Shown: positions 14,728 through 23,204, numbered from the stretch's first letter. The stretch: 64,000 nucleotides of DNA from Saccharothrix sp. NRRL B-16314 (GCF_000716595.1 NZ_JNXC01000008.1:124001-188000), one strand, 5' to 3'. The notes: generated by a model not told the origin, from the sequence alone. Translations and numbers: made by a program.

Positions 14728-16704
14728 GTGACAACGGAACTCGATGTAGCGGCTCCGGCGGAGCGGACGCGGTTCGGCGTGCGCCGGCGGTCCGGGGTGT
14801 GGTCGCTGCCGGAGGTGCGGTGGGCGGCGGTGGCGACCGCCCTGTTCCTCCTGGGGCTTGCGGCCCAGCTGAGCAGCGGCCCCGACTGGCTGTGGTGGGG
14901 GCTGTACCTGGCCTGCTACGCGTCGGGCGGGTGGGAACCGGGGCTGTCCGGCCTGCGGGCCCTGCGCGAGAAGACCCTCGACGTCGACCTGCTCATGGTC
15001 GTGGCCGCGATCGGCGCGGCGGCGCTCGGGCAGGTCCTCGACGGCGCGCTGCTGATCGTCATCTTCGCGACCTCGGGCGCGTTGGAGGCGGTCGCCACCA
15101 AGCGCACGGAGGACTCCGTGCGCGACCTGCTCGACCTCGCACCGGAGCGGGCCACCCGGATCACCGCGACCGGCGAGGAAGTGGTCGACGCCGCCCACCT
15201 GGACGTCGGCGACATCGTCCTGGTGCGCCCCGGTGAACGCGTCGGCGGTGACGGCGTGGTCGTCGCGGGTGCGAGCGAGGTCGACCAGGCCACCATCACC
15301 GGCGAGCCCCTTCCGGTGGACAAGGGTGTCGGTGACGAGGTGTTCGCCGGCACGGTCAACGGCACCGGCGCGCTGAGGGTGCGGATCACCCGGCCGGCCA
15401 CGGGCACGGTGATCGCCCGGATCGTCGCGATGGTCGCCGAGGCGAGCGCGACCAAGTCGCGCGCCCACCTGTTCATCGAGAAGGTCGAGCAGCGCTACTC
15501 CATCGGCATGGTCGCCGCCACCCTGGCGCTGTTCGTGGTGCCGCTGCTGTTCGGCGCCGAGCTCCAACCCACGCTGCTGCGCGCGATGACGTTCATGATC
15601 GTCGCGTCGCCGTGCGCGGTGGTGCTGGCCACCATGCCACCGCTGCTGTCTTCGATCGCCAACGCCGGCCGCCACGGCGTGCTGATCAAGTCCGCCGTGG
15701 TGCTCGAACGGCTCGGCAGCGCCACGCGAGTGGCCTTCGACAAGACCGGCACCCTCACCGAGGGCGCGCCCCGGCTCGCGGCGGTCCGCGTCCTGCCCGA
15801 CAGCCCCTTCGACGAGAACGGGCTGCTGACCCTGGCCGCCGCGGCGGAGCACCCCTCGGAACACCCGCTCGCCCGCGCCGTGGTCGACGCCGCGCGGTCC
15901 ACCGGACTCGACCTCCGGCCGGCCGCGGAGTTCACCTCCGCACCGGGGCGCGGCGTCACCGCGCGGATCGACGGGCGACTGGTCGAGGTGGGCAGCCCCA
16001 CCGCACTCCTCACCGGTGACGACGACGCAGTCCGCGACACGGTGGCCGAACTGGAGAACACCGGCCACACCGCGGTCGTCGTCCGCGTCGACGGCCGCCC
16101 GGCCGGCGTGCTGGGGCTCGCCGACCGGCTCCGCGCCGACGCCGCGGACACCGTCGCCCGGCTCACCGCCCTGACCGGCGCACCACCGGTCCTGCTCACC
16201 GGCGACAACCCGCGCGCCGCCGAACGGCTCGCCGCCGAGGTCGGCATCACCGACGTCCGCGCCGGGCTGCTGCCCGAGGACAAGGTCGCGGCGGTGCGCG
16301 AGCTGGAAGCCCAGGGCGCCAAGGTGATCCTGGTCGGCGACGGCGTCAACGACGCGCCCGCACTGGCCACCGCCCACGTCGGGGTGGCCATGGGCCGCGC
16401 CGGTTCCGACCTCGCACTGGACACCGCGGACGCGGTCATCACCCGCGACGAGCTGGCGACCCTGCCCGCCGTGCTGGCCCTCGCCCGGCGTGCGCGCCGC
16501 GTCGTCATCGCCAACCTCGCCATCGCCGGGACCTTCATCGCGGTCCTCGTGACCTGGGACCTGGTCGGCACCCTGCCGCTCCCCTTGGGCGTCGCGGGCC
16601 ACGAGGGCTCGACGGTCATCGTCGGGCTCAACGGGCTGCGGCTGCTCCGCAGCGCCGCATGGCTTCGGGGTCGGACGGTGTCCTTCCGCCACGGTCAGCG
16701 CTAA
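14728..16704 (+). CDS. ctpD: P1B-4-type metal-transporting ATPase (CtpD-like)
   Basis: The 658-residue P-type ATPase exports transition metal ions. Visible motifs are TGEP (about 191), SPC in a membrane helix (295-297), DKTGTLT (Asp338), SEHPLA in the N domain and GDGVNDAP. HEGST occurs in the last helix region. The SPC plus HEGST pair defines the P1B-4 group (Co, Ni, Fe or Zn). There is no N-terminal heavy-metal-associated domain. GTG 14728 is favoured over ATG 14707 because the promoter places the mRNA 5' end there. The divergent ArsR gene (14299) is the likely regulator. The symbol reflects similarity to mycobacterial CtpD. Confidence 0.92.
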   Translation: MTTELDVAAPAERTRFGVRRRSGVWSLPEVRWAAVATALFLLGLAAQLSSGPDWLWWGLYLACYASGGWEPGLSGLRALREKTLDVDLLMVVAAIGAAALGQVLDGALLIVIFATSGALEAVATKRTEDSVRDLLDLAPERATRITATGEEVVDAAHLDVGDIVLVRPGERVGGDGVVVAGASEVDQATITGEPLPVDKGVGDEVFAGTVNGTGALRVRITRPATGTVIARIVAMVAEASATKSRAHLFIEKVEQRYSIGMVAATLALFVVPLLFGAELQPTLLRAMTFMIVASPCAVVLATMPPLLSSIANAGRHGVLIKSAVVLERLGSATRVAFDKTGTLTEGAPRLAAVRVLPDSPFDENGLLTLAAAAEHPSEHPLARAVVDAARSTGLDLRPAAEFTSAPGRGVTARIDGRLVEVGSPTALLTGDDDAVRDTVAELENTGHTAVVVRVDGRPAGVLGLADRLRADAADTVARLTALTGAPPVLLTGDNPRAAERLAAEVGITDVRAGLLPEDKVAAVRELEAQGAKVILVGDGVNDAPALATAHVGVAMGRAGSDLALDTADAVITRDELATLPAVLALARRARRVVIANLAIAGTFIAVLVTWDLVGTLPLPLGVAGHEGSTVIVGLNGLRLLRSAAWLRGRTVSFRHGQR

Positions 16705-16712
16705 GGTGGGTT

Positions 16713-16727
16713 TGACAATCATTTCCA
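16713..16727 (+). promoter_or_regulatory. Candidate Zur box before the O-methyltransferase gene
   Basis: TGACAATCATTTCCA is a 7-1-7 inverted repeat with five paired positions and resembles the actinobacterial Zur pattern TGaaAatGatTttCA. It lies 19 bp upstream of the GTG start. The mismatched positions are equivalent to those in the box at 20110-20128. Confidence 0.6.
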
Positions 16728-16746
16728 TTGGACGCTGGGGGCTTCC

Positions 16747-17781
16747 GTGACGACATCACCGAACACGACCGCCGACGCACGCCGGGCGATGGTGGACCTG
16801 GTCTTCGGGTCCATGGCCGCACAGGTCGTAGCGGCGTGCGTGAAGCTCGGCGTTCCGGAAGCCCTCGGCCAGGAGAGCCGTTCCGCCGACGAGGTGGCCG
16901 CCGCGTGCGGGACGCCGACCCGGACCACTCTCCGGTTGCTCCGCGCGGCGACGGCGTTGGGCTTGTTGTCCGAGACCGAAGGCGCGTTCAGCGCGACCCC
17001 GCTCGGCTCCTTGCTGCGGTCGGACGTCCCCGGATCGCTGCACGCCTTCGCCCGGGTGTTCACCGACCCGGTCATGCTGCGGGCCTGGCACCGCCTGGAC
17101 GACGGCGTCCGCACCGGCCGCACCGGGTTCGACGAGGTCTTCGGGACCACGTTCTTCGACCACCTCGCCTCGGAACCGGACCTGTCCGCGGCGTTCAACA
17201 CGGCCATGAGCCAGGGCACGCACGTCGTCTCCGGACTGCTGCCCGACGCCTACGACTTCGGGCGGTTCGGGTCCGTCATGGACGTCGGCGGTGGTGACGG
17301 CACGCTGCTCGCGGCGGTCGTCCGCCGGCACACCGGGTTGCGCGGCGTGCTGTTCGACAGCGCCGAAGGCTCCGCCGGCGCCGGTGCCGTGTTCGACGAC
17401 GCGGGCGTCACCGAGCGTTGCACGATCGCGGTCGGCGACTTCTTCACCGACGTCCCGGCGGGCGCCGAGGCGGTGCTGATCAAGAGCGTCCTGCACGACT
17501 GGGACGACGAGCGCGCCACGACGATCCTCGGTCACTGCCGCCGCGCGCTGCCCGACGAGGGGCGCCTGCTCGTGGTCGAACCGGTCCTGCCCGACACCGT
17601 CGACGGCACCGCCCCGCCCGTGATGTACCTCAGCGACCTCAACATGATGGTCAACCTCGGCGGCCGGGAACGCACGCGCGCCGAGTTCGAGGCCCTGTTG
17701 ACCGGCAGCGGGTTCACCCTCACCGACGTGACGCCGCTACCGCCCTCCGGCTTCTGCCTCCTCGAAGCGGTCCCCCGCTGA
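16747..17781 (+). CDS. SAM-dependent O-methyltransferase (methyltransferase family 2)
   Basis: The 344-residue enzyme has an N-terminal winged-helix dimerisation domain (about 10-95) and a Rossmann methyltransferase domain. SAM motif I is VMDVGGGDG (about 178), followed by AEAVLIKSVLHDWDDE with the catalytic His-Asp region and GRLLVVEPVLPD. Relatives methylate hydroxyl groups of aromatic natural products; the substrate is unknown. A Zur-like box sits directly upstream and a Zur-family regulator directly downstream (4 bp), which suggests expression when zinc is scarce, for instance for a metallophore. That role is inference. Confidence 0.88.
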   Translation: MTTSPNTTADARRAMVDLVFGSMAAQVVAACVKLGVPEALGQESRSADEVAAACGTPTRTTLRLLRAATALGLLSETEGAFSATPLGSLLRSDVPGSLHAFARVFTDPVMLRAWHRLDDGVRTGRTGFDEVFGTTFFDHLASEPDLSAAFNTAMSQGTHVVSGLLPDAYDFGRFGSVMDVGGGDGTLLAAVVRRHTGLRGVLFDSAEGSAGAGAVFDDAGVTERCTIAVGDFFTDVPAGAEAVLIKSVLHDWDDERATTILGHCRRALPDEGRLLVVEPVLPDTVDGTAPPVMYLSDLNMMVNLGGRERTRAEFEALLTGSGFTLTDVTPLPPSGFCLLEAVPR

Positions 17782-17785
17782 ACGC

Positions 17786-18328
17786 GTGGACAGCGGGATG
17801 GACGTTCAGGGCACCGTCGGCGGCTTCGACGGGTTGAGGATGACGCCGCAGCTCCAGGCGGTCCTGCGCGTGCTGCGCGAACTGCCGGGCCCCACGACGG
17901 CGCTCGTGGTCCACGACCGGCTGCGGTCGGGTGGCGAGCGGGTCGGCTTGACGACGACCTACCGGCACCTCGCGTCGCTGGTGCGGGCGGACGTCATGGG
18001 CATCACCCAGGACCGGACGGGACGGCACCTGTACCACCTGAAGCGCGATCCCGACCACAACCACAACCTCACGTGCGTGCGGTGTGGCCGGGGTGTGCGC
18101 GTGGACGCCTCGACCGTGGTCGACTGGGCCACGAGGATCGCGGCGACCCACGGGTTCTCGACCGTCCAGGTGTCCGCCGGTCTGAACGGCCTGTGCCCCC
18201 GGTGCCTGGGCGAGCCGGACGCCCTGCCGCCGGAGCCGCTGGGCTGTCCGGGTGGTCGGTCCGAGCGTCCGGGTGACGGGGCTTCACCTGCCGTCGCGGA
18301 GCAGCGCACGGTGTCAGCGATGCACTGA
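17786..18328 (+). CDS. zur: Fur-family regulator, Zur-like
   Basis: The 180-residue protein has the Fur-family winged helix (MTPQLQAVLRVLRELPGPTTALVVHDRL; LTTTYRHLASLVRADV) and a dimerisation domain with HNHNLTCVRCGRGV and LCPRC, the two CxxC pairs of the structural zinc site. The HNHN motif and the zinc-responsive neighbourhood favour Zur over Fur. A 45-residue tail after the last CxxC is low complexity and unusual. Start choice is uncertain (GTG 17786, ATG 17798 or ATG 17840) because none has a clear ribosome-binding site. It likely controls the boxes at 16713 and 20110. Confidence 0.82.
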   Translation: MDSGMDVQGTVGGFDGLRMTPQLQAVLRVLRELPGPTTALVVHDRLRSGGERVGLTTTYRHLASLVRADVMGITQDRTGRHLYHLKRDPDHNHNLTCVRCGRGVRVDASTVVDWATRIAATHGFSTVQVSAGLNGLCPRCLGEPDALPPEPLGCPGGRSERPGDGASPAVAEQRTVSAMH

Positions 18329-18353
18329 ACCGTTTCCGCCACGGGAGGCAGAC

Positions 18354-18455
18354 ATGACCACCGAATCCACGCCCTCGCCGCAGCCGAGCGCGGGCGGTTG
18401 CAGCTGCTGCGGCGGTTGCACCGCTCCGGGCTGCGGGTGCTGCTCCAGCTGCTGA
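18354..18455 (+). CDS. 33-residue Cys-rich peptide, metallothionein-like
   Basis: This tiny ORF begins MTTESTPSPQPSAGG and ends in an 18-residue tail with eight cysteines (CSCCGGC, TAPG, CGCCSSC). GGGAGG lies 6-7 nt before the ATG and a strong hairpin follows at 18468-18508, which supports it as a real gene. The Cys density fits metal chelation. It sits 25 bp after the Zur-like regulator gene, possibly in the same transcript. It could be a zinc-binding buffer, a metallophore-related peptide or a peptide-toxin precursor. No named family is assigned. Confidence 0.7.
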   Translation: MTTESTPSPQPSAGGCSCCGGCTAPGCGCCSSC

Positions 18456-18467
18456 CGACCACGGGCA

Positions 18468-18508
18468 GGTGGTGTGCGGCCGAGTGTCCGCTTCGGCCGC
18501 ACACCACC
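18468..18508 (+). terminator. Hairpin between zur/peptide genes and the L32 operon
   Basis: A perfect 16-bp stem (18468-18483 with 18493-18508) and a 9-nt loop follow the Cys-rich peptide stop. Lying between convergent transcripts (L32 ends at 18592), it may stop both. Confidence 0.8.
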
Positions 18509-18591
18509 CGCACGGCAGGTTCGAACGCCTTGTCCCACAACCGGATCTACCGGTGGTGTGGTCGATCGACGTGAGCTCGCGCGTGCAACGG

Positions 18592-18753
18592 TTACAGCAA
18601 CCCGCGCCGGTAGGCGGCCACGAGCCGCCGGGGCACGGCCAGCTTGCGGCCGTCGAGCGTGGTCACCGGCACCAGGTCGGGCACTTCCGCCTTCCACTGG
18701 GAACGGCGGTGACGGGTGTTGCTGCGCGAGGTCTTGCGCTTGGGCACGGCCAT
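18592..18753 (-). CDS. rpmF: Ribosomal protein L32, Cys-free (zinc-independent) type
   Basis: The 53-residue protein begins [20 protein letters not shown] and continues [24 protein letters not shown]. It is L32 of the 50S subunit but contains no cysteine, unlike the zinc-ribbon form, so it is a C-minus paralogue used when zinc is limiting. The ATG is 1 nt after the L31 stop, giving tight coupling. It is the last gene of the mrf-L31B-L32 operon, which starts at the Zur box at 20110. Confidence 0.92.
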   Translation of the reverse strand: MAVPKRKTSRSNTRHRRSQWKAEVPDLVPVTTLDGRKLAVPRRLVAAYRRGLL

Positions 18754-18754
18754 G

Positions 18755-19006
18755 TCAGCGAGCCCTCTTCCCGTAGCGGCGGTTGAACTTCTCGACCCGG
18801 CCCGCGGTGTCCATGACCCGCTGGTTGCCGGTCCAGAACGGGTGGGAGTCCGCGGTGATGTCGACCGTGATCAGCGGGTAGGTGTTGCCGTCCTCCCAGT
18901 CGATCGTGCGGGTCGAGTTCGCGGTGGACCGGGTCAGGAACGCCTTCCCGGTCGCCTGGTCCTGGAAGACCACCGGGTGGTAGTCGGGGTGGATGCCCTG
19001 CTTCAC
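18755..19006 (-). CDS. rpmE2: Type B ribosomal protein L31 (zinc-independent)
   Basis: The 83-residue protein reads [17 protein letters not shown] and contains LTRSTANST and [27 protein letters not shown]. It is type B L31, lacking the CxxC zinc site, and replaces the zinc form when zinc is low. The GTG start at 19006 overlaps the mrf stop as GTGA. Middle gene of the Zur-controlled operon. Confidence 0.95.
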   Translation of the reverse strand: MKQGIHPDYHPVVFQDQATGKAFLTRSTANSTRTIDWEDGNTYPLITVDITADSHPFWTGNQRVMDTAGRVEKFNRRYGKRAR

Positions 19007-20097
19007 AACTCCTCCATCTCGTCGTGCCACTCGGCGAACGGGTCGACGAACTCCAGTTCGTCGATCAGCGCCAACTCCTCGTCGGTCACCAGCGCCTCGC
19101 GCAGTGCCGCCGTGATCTCGTCCGGCGCAGCCGCCCTGGTGATGACCACCAGTTCCTGCGACCGGTCTCCGTAGTAGGGGTCCCACATGGCCGATGCGGC
19201 GGCCCGGCGTTCGGCGGGCACCTCGGACCAGTCGTCGACGGCCGCGAGCCACGGGCCGAGGTTGCCGACGTTGAGGCCGCCGCCCGCGGACTCCAGCCAC
19301 AGCGCGACATCCGGCTGGCTGGCCACCCACACCCGGCCGCGGGTGCGCACGACGCCGTCGAGCAGGACGTCGATGGCCTGGTGCAGCCGCATGGGGTGGA
19401 ACGGGCGTCGTTCGGTGAAGTGGACGACGGCCGCGCCGTGGGCCGGTCGCAGTGGCGGCTGTCCGTGGAGCAGGGCGCCGAAGCCGTCGTCGAACCGGCC
19501 ACGGCGGGCGCTCCCGGGGATGGCGGCCAGCAGTTCGGGCACGTCCAACGCGTCCCGGCGGCGGCGCGGCGCGAGCGGGGACAGCCGGTCCAGCACCGCG
19601 TCCAGCGCGGGGTCGTCACCGGTACCGGTCAGCACGATCGCGTCGGCGAACTCGGCCTGCCCCACGACCACCTGCGCCACGGTCCGCTCGTCGCCTTCGG
19701 CCGCGCCCAGGCCGCGGTCGTCCATCGTGTCCTCACCGGTCGCGTCGGCGAGCCAGGTCGCGCGGTCGACCACGGTGATCACCGCCTCCACCCGCACGTC
19801 GACCTCGCGCAACGCGAAGCAGACGGCTTCCGGCTCCAGCGCCGGGTCCAGGTGCACGACCACCCGACCGCCCAGCCGTTCCAACAGCGGCAGCAGGTCG
19901 AGGCGCAGCGTGCACGAGACGCAGCCGTGCGCCAGTTCCAGCACGGTCAGCCGACCGTCGACCCAGCGGCGCACCACGCCCTGGGCGAGGTCGCGCAGGT
20001 CGTGGCGGACCAGCACCGATCCCGGCGACGCGCGCCACACCTCCTCGGCGACGTCGTGCTGCGCCAGACCGGCCACCAGTAGGACCTCGGTTCCCAT
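19003..20097 (-). CDS. mrf: MRF, ribosome-hibernation-factor recruiting COG0523 protein
   Basis: The 364-residue CobW/COG0523-related protein matches mycobacterial MRF (Rv0106 type): [16 protein letters not shown] at the N-terminus, [63 protein letters not shown] and [10 protein letters not shown]. As in Rv0106, the N-terminal P-loop (GxxGxGKTT) is absent and the GCICC motif reads GCVSC, so GTPase activity is doubtful. In mycobacteria MRF recruits the hibernation factor to C-minus ribosomes under zinc starvation. It diverges from the C-minus ribosomal operon, shares its Zur box and is coupled to L31B and L32. Confidence 0.9.
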   Translation of the reverse strand: MGTEVLLVAGLAQHDVAEEVWRASPGSVLVRHDLRDLAQGVVRRWVDGRLTVLELAHGCVSCTLRLDLLPLLERLGGRVVVHLDPALEPEAVCFALREVDVRVEAVITVVDRATWLADATGEDTMDDRGLGAAEGDERTVAQVVVGQAEFADAIVLTGTGDDPALDAVLDRLSPLAPRRRRDALDVPELLAAIPGSARRGRFDDGFGALLHGQPPLRPAHGAAVVHFTERRPFHPMRLHQAIDVLLDGVVRTRGRVWVASQPDVALWLESAGGGLNVGNLGPWLAAVDDWSEVPAERRAAASAMWDPYYGDRSQELVVITRAAAPDEITAALREALVTDEELALIDELEFVDPFAEWHDEMEEL

Positions 20098-20109
20098 GTG
20101 GGTTAGCCT

Positions 20110-20128
20110 AACGGAAACGATTGTCGTT
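20110..20128. promoter_or_regulatory. Shared Zur box of divergent C-minus ribosomal operons
   Basis: The 19-bp inverted repeat AACGGAAACGATTGTCGTT pairs at six of nine positions around a central G. It lies 13 bp from the mrf start and 17 bp from the L28 start, so one repressor dimer site could shut both operons. Confidence 0.75.
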
Positions 20129-20144
20129 TTAAAAGGGAGGTCAC

Positions 20145-20384
20145 GTGTCGTCACGGCACTGCCAGGTCACCGGGCGCAAGCCGGGCTTCGGCAAACAGGT
20201 CTCGCACTCGCACCGGCGCACCTCGCGCCGGTGGCTGCCCAACACGCAACGCCGCAGGTACTGGCTGCCCTCGGAGAACCGGCACGTCGTGCTGAACCTC
20301 TCGACCAAGGGCATCAAGACCGTCGACCGGCGCGGCATCGAGTCGGTGGTCGCAGACCTGCGCCGCCAGGGGGTGAAGGTCTGA
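20145..20384 (+). CDS. rpmB: Ribosomal protein L28, zinc-independent paralogue
   Basis: The 79-residue L28 ([32 protein letters not shown] split over the usual N-terminal block) ends [11 protein letters not shown]. Only one cysteine remains, so the two CxxC zinc ligand pairs of the zinc form are missing. GGGAGG precedes the GTG start. First gene of a four-gene operon (L28, L33, S14, S18) behind the Zur box at 20110. Confidence 0.93.
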   Translation: MSSRHCQVTGRKPGFGKQVSHSHRRTSRRWLPNTQRRRYWLPSENRHVVLNLSTKGIKTVDRRGIESVVADLRRQGVKV

Positions 20385-20551
20385 TGGCCAAGTCCACCGA
20401 CGTCCGGCCGATCATCAAGCTCCGCTCCACCGCGGGCACCGGCTACACCTACGTCACCCGCAAGAACCGCCGCAACGACCCCGACCGGCTCGTGCTGCGC
20501 AAGTTCGACCCCGTCGTGCGCCGCCACGTCGACTTCAAGGAGGAGCGCTGA
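20384..20551 (+). CDS. rpmG: Ribosomal protein L33, zinc-independent paralogue
   Basis: The 55-residue protein ([41 protein letters not shown]) is L33 without any cysteine. The ATG shares its A with the L28 TGA, as TGATG. It replaces the CxxC-containing L33 on zinc-starved ribosomes. Confidence 0.93.
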   Translation: MAKSTDVRPIIKLRSTAGTGYTYVTRKNRRNDPDRLVLRKFDPVVRRHVDFKEER

Positions 20552-20847
20552 TGGCCAAGAAGTCCAAGATCGCCAAGGACCGGCAGCGACGGGAAGTCGT
20601 CGCCCGGTACGCCGAGCGACGCGCGGAGTTGAAGGAGGTCATCCGCCTCGACCCGGAGCGCCGTGACGAGGCCATGCGGGCGTTGCAGAAGCTGCCCCGT
20701 GACGCCAGCCCCACGAGGTTGCGCAACCGCGATGCCGTGGACGGCCGGCCGAGGGCGTTCAACCGGGCGTTCGGCCTGTCCCGCATCCGGCTGCGCGAGA
20801 TGGCGCACCGCGGCGAACTGCCCGGCGTCAACAAGTCGAGCTGGTGA
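20551..20847 (+). CDS. rpsN: Ribosomal protein S14, zinc-independent paralogue
   Basis: The 98-residue S14 ([20 protein letters not shown]; ending [13 protein letters not shown]) is the long Cys-free form, whereas the zinc form is about 61 residues with CxxC pairs. It overlaps L33 as TGATG and S18 as GTGA, in a tightly coupled operon. Confidence 0.95.
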   Translation: MAKKSKIAKDRQRREVVARYAERRAELKEVIRLDPERRDEAMRALQKLPRDASPTRLRNRDAVDGRPRAFNRAFGLSRIRLREMAHRGELPGVNKSSW

Positions 20848-21086
20848 GGCCGGTGCCCAGAGCCGAACGCGCCCCGAAGCGCCGCGTGAACCTGCTGCGC
20901 AAGGAGGGCATCACCACAGTGGACTGGAAGGACGCGGCGCTGCTGCGGAAGTTCATCTCCGACCGCGGCAAGATCCGCTCCCGCCGCGTCACCGGCCTGA
21001 CGCCCCAGGAACAACGCCAGGTCGCCACCGCCATCAAGAACGCGCGCGAGATGGCACTCCTCCCCTACCCCAGCCAAGGACGCTGA
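20844..21086 (+). CDS. rpsR: Ribosomal protein S18, zinc-independent paralogue
   Basis: The 80-residue S18 contains [39 protein letters not shown] and [10 protein letters not shown], with no cysteine. The GTG at 20844 overlaps the S14 stop; a GTG three codons later is an alternative. It ends the C-minus operon and is followed by a terminator hairpin at 21090. Confidence 0.94.
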   Translation: MRPVPRAERAPKRRVNLLRKEGITTVDWKDAALLRKFISDRGKIRSRRVTGLTPQEQRQVATAIKNAREMALLPYPSQGR

Positions 21087-21089
21087 CCA

Positions 21090-21118
21090 GGCGGGCCGCC
21101 GCCACCCGGCGGCCCGCC
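21090..21118 (+). terminator. Hairpin after the C-minus ribosomal operon
   Basis: A perfect 12-bp GC stem (21090-21101 with 21107-21118) and a 5-nt loop begin 3 nt after the S18 stop. Confidence 0.8.
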
Positions 21119-21145
21119 TCCACCAGCGTTCCGCATCCGCCCACT

Positions 21146-21160
21146 ACAGAATGATGATCA
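21146..21160 (+). promoter_or_regulatory. Weak Zur-like sequence at the GTPase start
   Basis: ACAGAATGATGATCA matches 10 of 15 positions of TGAAAATGATTTTCA, including the central AATGAT. It overlaps the first ATG of the GTPase gene, so if real it implies a leaderless mRNA or a start at the ATG at 21160. Confidence 0.3.
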
Positions 21161-22332
21161 TGCCGATGCCTGCCGCGCCCGAGCGCCGCGTTCCCGTCAC
21201 CGTCCTGTCCGGCTTCCTCGGCGCGGGCAAGACCACCCTGCTCAACCACGTCCTCGCGAACCGGGAAGGACGCCGGGTGGCGGTGGTGGTCAACGACATG
21301 AGCGAGGTCAACATCGACGCCGCCCTGGTCTCCGGGCGCGGCGGCGAACGGCTGGTGGAGCTGACCAACGGGTGCATCTGCTGCACGTTGCGCGAGGACC
21401 TGCTGGAAAGCGTGGGCGCACTGGCCCGCGAAGGCCGGTTCGACACGATCCTGATCGAGTCGACCGGCATCTCCGAGCCGATGCCGGTGGCCGCGACGTT
21501 CGAGTGGACGTTCGAGGACGGCACCAGCCTGTCCGACCACGCGCGACTGGACACGATGGTCACCGTGGTCGACGCTTCCGGTTTCCTCGCCGAACTCGAG
21601 CGCGGCGACCGGCTCGACCAGCGCGACCTCGCCGCCGCGGAGGACGACGAGCGGGGCATCTCCGACCTGCTGGTGGACCAGGTCGAGTTCGCCGACGTGC
21701 TGGTGCTGAACAAGACCGACCTCGCCGCACCGGAACAGCTCACCGCGGTCGAGGGCATCCTGCGCAAGCTCAACCCGAACGCCCGCCTCGTCCACGCCCA
21801 CCGCGGCGTGGTGGACCTGGCCGAAGTGCTCGACACCGGCCGCTACGACCCGGTCACCGCCGCCACGTCACCGGGCTGGGCCCAGGAGCTGGCGGGCTCG
21901 CACACCCCCGAGACCGAGGAGTACGGCATCCGCTCGGTCACCTACCGCGCCGACCGCCCGTTCCACCCCGCCCGGCTGGCCGCCGCGCTGGAGGACTGGC
22001 ACGGTGTCGTGCGCAGCAAGGGTTTCTGCCACATCGCCAGCCGCCCGCACACCCTGGCCGTGTGGTCCCAGGCCGGGCCGAACCTGACCATCGAGCCGGG
22101 CGAACTGCTCGACGGCCACACCGCACGCCAGGAACTGGTCTTCATCGGCATCGACCTCGATCCCGACGAACCGCGCCGCCGCCTCGACCCCGTGCTGCTC
22201 ACCGACGCCGAACTGGCCGCCGGCCCGACCGCGTGGCGGCGGATGGACGACCCGCTGCCGCCGTGGGACGACCTGGAAGCCCACGACCACGAACACCTCG
22301 TTCCGATCCCGAGGAGCCTGCTAGAGCGCTGA
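21151..22332 (+). CDS. COG0523 zinc-chaperone-type GTPase
   Basis: The 393-residue cytosolic GTPase has Walker [10 protein letters not shown], metal-binding [10 protein letters not shown], the switch segment [12 protein letters not shown] for guanine specificity, and a C-terminal CobW domain with [12 protein letters not shown]. These metallochaperones pass zinc to client enzymes when zinc is scarce. It follows the C-minus ribosomal operon but after a terminator, so it has its own promoter. Four in-frame ATGs occur in the first six codons; 21151 is listed but 21160 is possible. It is the intact counterpart of MRF, which lacks the P-loop. Confidence 0.93.
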   Translation: MMIMPMPAAPERRVPVTVLSGFLGAGKTTLLNHVLANREGRRVAVVVNDMSEVNIDAALVSGRGGERLVELTNGCICCTLREDLLESVGALAREGRFDTILIESTGISEPMPVAATFEWTFEDGTSLSDHARLDTMVTVVDASGFLAELERGDRLDQRDLAAAEDDERGISDLLVDQVEFADVLVLNKTDLAAPEQLTAVEGILRKLNPNARLVHAHRGVVDLAEVLDTGRYDPVTAATSPGWAQELAGSHTPETEEYGIRSVTYRADRPFHPARLAAALEDWHGVVRSKGFCHIASRPHTLAVWSQAGPNLTIEPGELLDGHTARQELVFIGIDLDPDEPRRRLDPVLLTDAELAAGPTAWRRMDDPLPPWDDLEAHDHEHLVPIPRSLLER

Positions 22333-22450
22333 ACACGGTGCGCGCCGCCGGTGATCAGGAGTGCCACGGACCGGTCGGCTCGAGGTGGACATCGAGCAAG
22401 CCCAAGGCGTCTCGACCGCACCGACTGACGGACCGCGTCGCCCGTCCAGT

Positions 22451-22772
22451 TCAGTCCCGGTGCCTGGATGTCGACTCGCCCTCGCTCCATCGGTAGTCCT
22501 CCGGCTCGACCATCGTCGCGTGGTCCTCGCACCACCCGGTTTTGTTGATCACCGAGAACGTCCAGCGGCACGCGGCCTCCGTCCGATTCGGGAGGATGCG
22601 GTCCGGGCACGTGCCTCCCCGGATCGACCGCGGGATCGACCAGGGCCGGGATTCCCGACGTTGCGGAGCGGGCCACAGGTACCGATGGGGCGGCGGCCTG
22701 GGCGGACGAGCTGACGAACGTGCCGAACGCCAGCGCCGCTGTCGCGGTGGTCAGGGCTGCCGCGCGGCGCAT
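22451..22772 (-). pseudogene. Small secreted Cys-containing protein, frameshifted
   Basis: From ATG 22772 one frame encodes a good signal peptide (MRRAAALTTATAALAFGTFV, cleavage near AQA-AP) and about 30 further residues. Near 22640-22670 the coding pattern moves to another frame, which reads TCPDRILPNRTEAACRWTFS, VINKTGWCEDHATM and VEPEDYRW before a TGA at 22451. The combined product would be about 105 residues with three cysteines. The frameshift may be real or a base error. No family recognised; a small secreted protein is the best description. Confidence 0.4.
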
Positions 22773-22780
22773 GGGCCGGT

Positions 22781-23131
22781 TTGCGCGGCCGATGCCCGGA
22801 TGGCGGCCCGGCACGTCGCCCGCGCGGCGGCCACGGCCTCTCCCGACGACCCGATGCCGTGGGTGACCTCCGCTCGCAGATGGCGCTGGACGCGCTGGAC
22901 GTGCTGCTGCTGTGGCCGGCGAGCGTGGGTGCGGACACCAGGTGGCTGCGCGGCGACCGGGGCTGGACGATCCTCGCGTTGATGGCGGACAAGCGCTACG
23001 CCGAGGCGATCGACCACCTCCGCGTCCTCGGCCACCGTGCGGACGGACCGCCGTGGTCGATGGTGCCCAAGCCTGCCCAGTTCTTCCTCGAGGCCCGGGT
23101 CGAGGCGTGCAAGGCGGTGCCCGCACCCTGA
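22781..23131 (+). pseudogene. Possible 3' remnant of an unknown gene
   Basis: The frame ends with protein-like sequence (MALDALDVLLLWPASVGADT, RWLRGDRGWTILALMADKRY, AEAIDHLRVLGHRADG, MVPKPAQFFLEARVEA) over about 80 residues, while the first 30 codons are Arg/Pro-rich and not protein-like. No ribosome-binding site precedes any start. It looks like the helical C-terminal part of a larger protein whose 5' portion is lost or frameshifted. Function unknown. An alternative is that it is non-coding. Confidence 0.35.
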
Positions 23132-23204
23132 TCCCGCGACACCGAGACGATGCCGGCCCGCACGCCGGCATCGTCCAGCGGACCCGTCGGCCGGAAGCCG
23201 TGGG

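Noticed and set aside
14299..16728. Long minus-strand ORF opposite the P1B-4 ATPase
   Set aside because: It is a high-GC shadow frame; only its last 120 codons (ArsR) show a domain and a plausible start.
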